Positions 62,446 to 64,000 of a stretch of DNA of 64,000 bases are shown one piece after another. The stretch is taken from assembly GCA_963724975.1 (NCBI GenBank), contig CAVRXB010000001.1, positions 124,001-188,000 of the forward strand, in the 5' to 3' direction. The notes under the pieces are model-generated. The model made no database searches. It was given only the letters and a program-made list of their open reading frames with translations, and had not been told where the DNA came from. The position numbers and the translations under genes were made by a program. How positions within the stretch are numbered: position 1 is the stretch's first letter; every line of letters starts with the position of its first letter. The stretch is from CAIWHR01 sp963724975. GTDB lineage: Bacteria; Pseudomonadota; Gammaproteobacteria; Burkholderiales; Casimicrobiaceae.

Positions 62446-63000
62446 ATGCTGCACATCCTGAAACAGATCGCCAAGACCGGTATCCGCTCCGAGCCGGCGC
62501 CGTCGCCAGCCGAGGACCGGGAGGCGGTCGCGCGGTTGCAGGAGCACATCCTGCGCACGCTCGGCCGCGCGCTGACGATCCGCCAGGTCGATGCGGGCTC
62601 GTGCAACGGATGCGAGCTCGAGATCCACGCGCTCGGCAATCCGTACTACAACATCGAGGGCCTCGGCATTCGCTTTGTCGCCAGCCCGCGGCACGCCGAT
62701 ATGCTGCTGGTCACCGGTCCGGTATCGAAGCACATGGCGATCCCGCTCAAGAGGACCTATGATGCGACGCCCGAACCGAAGCTGGTCGTCGCGGTCGGCG
62801 ATTGCGGGTGCACCGGCGGGATATTCGGTGAAAGTTACGCGAGCCTCGGCCGCGTCGCGAACGTCATTCCGGTCGACGTGGAAGTGCCGGGATGCCCGCC
62901 GCCGCCACGCGCCTTGCTCGAAGGCATACTCGCGGCGATCACCCGGCATGCCCAGCCCATCGAGCCGAAGATCGGCGACGTCGTTAGCCCGCCGGCCTGA
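62446..63000 (+). CDS. hyfI: Hydrogenase-4-like small subunit (HyfI/NuoB type)
   Basis: It has 184 residues. The single 4Fe-4S cluster corresponding to N2 has its ligands present: Cys53 and Cys56 in AGSCNGCELEIH, Cys120 in VVAVGDCGCTGG and Cys150 in VEVPGCPPPP. LVTGPVSKHMAIPLKRTYD is the typical middle segment. It begins ten bases after the hyfG stop. With cluster and NuoH-like arm kept but NiFe site lost, the complex could pass electrons between an unknown donor and quinone or another partner. Confidence 0.92.
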   Translation: MLHILKQIAKTGIRSEPAPSPAEDREAVARLQEHILRTLGRALTIRQVDAGSCNGCELEIHALGNPYYNIEGLGIRFVASPRHADMLLVTGPVSKHMAIPLKRTYDATPEPKLVVAVGDCGCTGGIFGESYASLGRVANVIPVDVEVPGCPPPPRALLEGILAAITRHAQPIEPKIGDVVSPPA

Positions 63001-63024
63001 CGCATTCGAGGGCACTCATCCCGT

Positions 63025-64000
63025 TCACGTGACCGCGGCGCGCGAAGCGTACCTTGCGGCGCGCCACTCGCCGCTCGCAAGTACCTCGGCGAGGTGCTCG
63101 GCGGCGTCGAAGGCATCGACGAATCGCGTATGGAGCGGTGCAAAGCCGAAGCGGACGAGATCGGGTGCACGGAAATCGCCGATCACACCCCGGTCGATCA
63201 ACGCCTGCATGATCGCGTAGCCGCCGGATGCGTGGGCGAAGCTTACCTGGCTGCCGCGGGTGTTCGCGTCGCGCGGCGAGGCGAGCGTGAGACCGTGCCT
63301 CGCGCAGCGTGCCTCGACCCGCTCGATGAAGAGCGTGGTCAGCGCCTGCGACTTCGCGCGCAATGCCTGCATGCCGCCGAACGGCTCGGCCGCGAGCAGC
63401 GTGTCGACGCCGCACTCGAGCGCCGCGAGCGAGAGCACCGGCGGCGTCCCGCAGAGAAAGCGTGCGATGCCGTTGGCAGGCCGATACGTGTCGGCGAATT
63501 CGAAGGGTGCCGCGTGTGAGAGCCAGCCCGACAGCGGCTGCGCGATATCGCACGCCGCCATGCGGGCCGCATGCCGCGGATGCGCCCACACGAACGCCGG
63601 CGCACCCGGGCCTCCGTTCAGATATTTGTAGCCGCAGCCCACGGCGAAATCGGCGGCGTCTCGCGCGAGATCGACGGGCACCGCACCCGCCGAATGCGAC
63701 AGGTCCCAGACCGTCAGCGCGCCGGCGGCGTGCGCGGCACGACCGAGCTCGGCCATTCCATGCATACGACCGGAGCGATAATCGACGTGCGTCAGGAGCA
63801 GGATCGCGCTTGCCGCATCGAGCGCACCGGCGATTTCGCGCGACTCGACGAGGCGAAGCTCGAGTTCGCGTTCTCGCGCGAAGGACTGCGCGATGTAAAG
63901 GTCGGTCGGGAAATTGTGCTGCTTCCGATACGATGACGTGGCGAGCCGCGTCGCCGGGCACACCCGCGCGCGCGAGCGCGAGCGCGGCGCTCAACGCCTT
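63025..64000 (-). CDS. kynU: Kynureninase (3' part, runs off right edge; apparent 1-base frameshift)
   Basis: PLP enzyme of tryptophan breakdown that splits kynurenine to anthranilate and alanine. The N-terminal part is outside the window. Visible motifs are TDLYIAQSFARERELELRLV, THVDYRSGRMHGM, WDLSHSAGAVPVDLA with the cofactor Asp, and the Schiff-base Lys in GCGYKYLNGGPGAPAF. Near 63916 an extra base shifts the frame: upstream RHVIVSEAA is one frame off from NFPTDLYIAQ. Deleting that G rejoins VIVSEAANFPTDLY, as in other kynureninases. Confidence 0.9.

Noticed and set aside
60891..63000. True NiFe hydrogenase (hydrogenase-4 or formate hydrogenlyase)
   Set aside because: All four NiFe-binding cysteines of the large subunit are replaced, and no maturation, ferredoxin or formate dehydrogenase genes are present.

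Overview
The window is one continuous stretch of high-GC chromosome. It almost certainly comes from a betaproteobacterium, probably a member or relative of Burkholderiales. The evidence is the order tRNA-Tyr, tRNA-Gly, tRNA-Thr, tuf, tRNA-Trp, secE, nusG, rplK, rplA, rplJ, rplL, rpoB, rpoC, the dcd/apbC/metG neighbourhood, and the style of the protein sequences. I cannot name a genus from sequence alone. There is no rRNA, CRISPR array, prophage or transposase.

Layout. (1) 1-12.6 kb, minus strand: transcription and translation core genes, running from a strong promoter upstream of tRNA-Tyr to rpoC, which leaves the left edge. The rplJ leader and the rplL-rpoB spacer are structured. (2) 12.7-15.7 kb, plus strand: a GMC oxidoreductase and an iron-type alcohol dehydrogenase of the HOT class. 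(3) 15.6-22.4 kb, minus strand: the complete phosphate regulon unit pstS-pstC-pstA-pstB-phoU-phoB-phoR with two Pho boxes before pstS. (4) 22.4-26.1 kb: a large zinc-ribbon/class III cyclase/AAA/TPR protein and a small glyoxalase-fold protein.

(5) 26.1-44.7 kb: a C2-sulfonate dissimilation island. One arm (xsc, TTT binding protein, sauS-like, sauT-like; minus strand) fits sulfoacetate activation and reduction to sulfoacetaldehyde. The other arm (tpa, tauABC on plus, ald divergent) fits taurine import and transamination with alanine recycling. Both meet at Xsc, which makes acetyl phosphate and sulfite. A short Pta then makes acetyl-CoA. A TRAP transporter and a SulP permease flank the enzymes as likely uptake and anion-handling systems. 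No dedicated regulator or sulfite dehydrogenase is visible.

(6) 44.7-51.4 kb, minus strand: a basic amino acid decarboxylase, a membrane glycosyltransferase-like protein coupled to DUF2182 and DUF1326 genes, and an MFS transporter. (7) 51.3-55.3 kb: dcd and apbC, divergent from metG across a palindromic promoter region. (8) 55.3-63.0 kb, plus strand: a hydrogenase-4-like membrane complex (hyfB, C, E, F, G, I type). Its large subunit has lost all four NiFe cysteines, so it belongs to the energy-converting hydrogenase-related (Ehr) type and not to true hydrogenases. (9) 63.0-64.0 kb, minus strand: the 3' part of kynureninase.

A recurring oddity is single-base frameshifts in otherwise well-conserved genes: pstS, xsc, the TTT binding protein, the membrane glycosyltransferase, hyfC, kynU, and probably sulP. 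In each of the first five genes and in sulP, removing or adding one base gives an exact multiple of three and a family-like protein; in kynU, which is cut by the window edge, removing one base rejoins the conserved motif. The scatter of these changes across unrelated genes points to uncorrected sequencing or assembly indels more than to real gene decay, but sequence alone cannot settle this.
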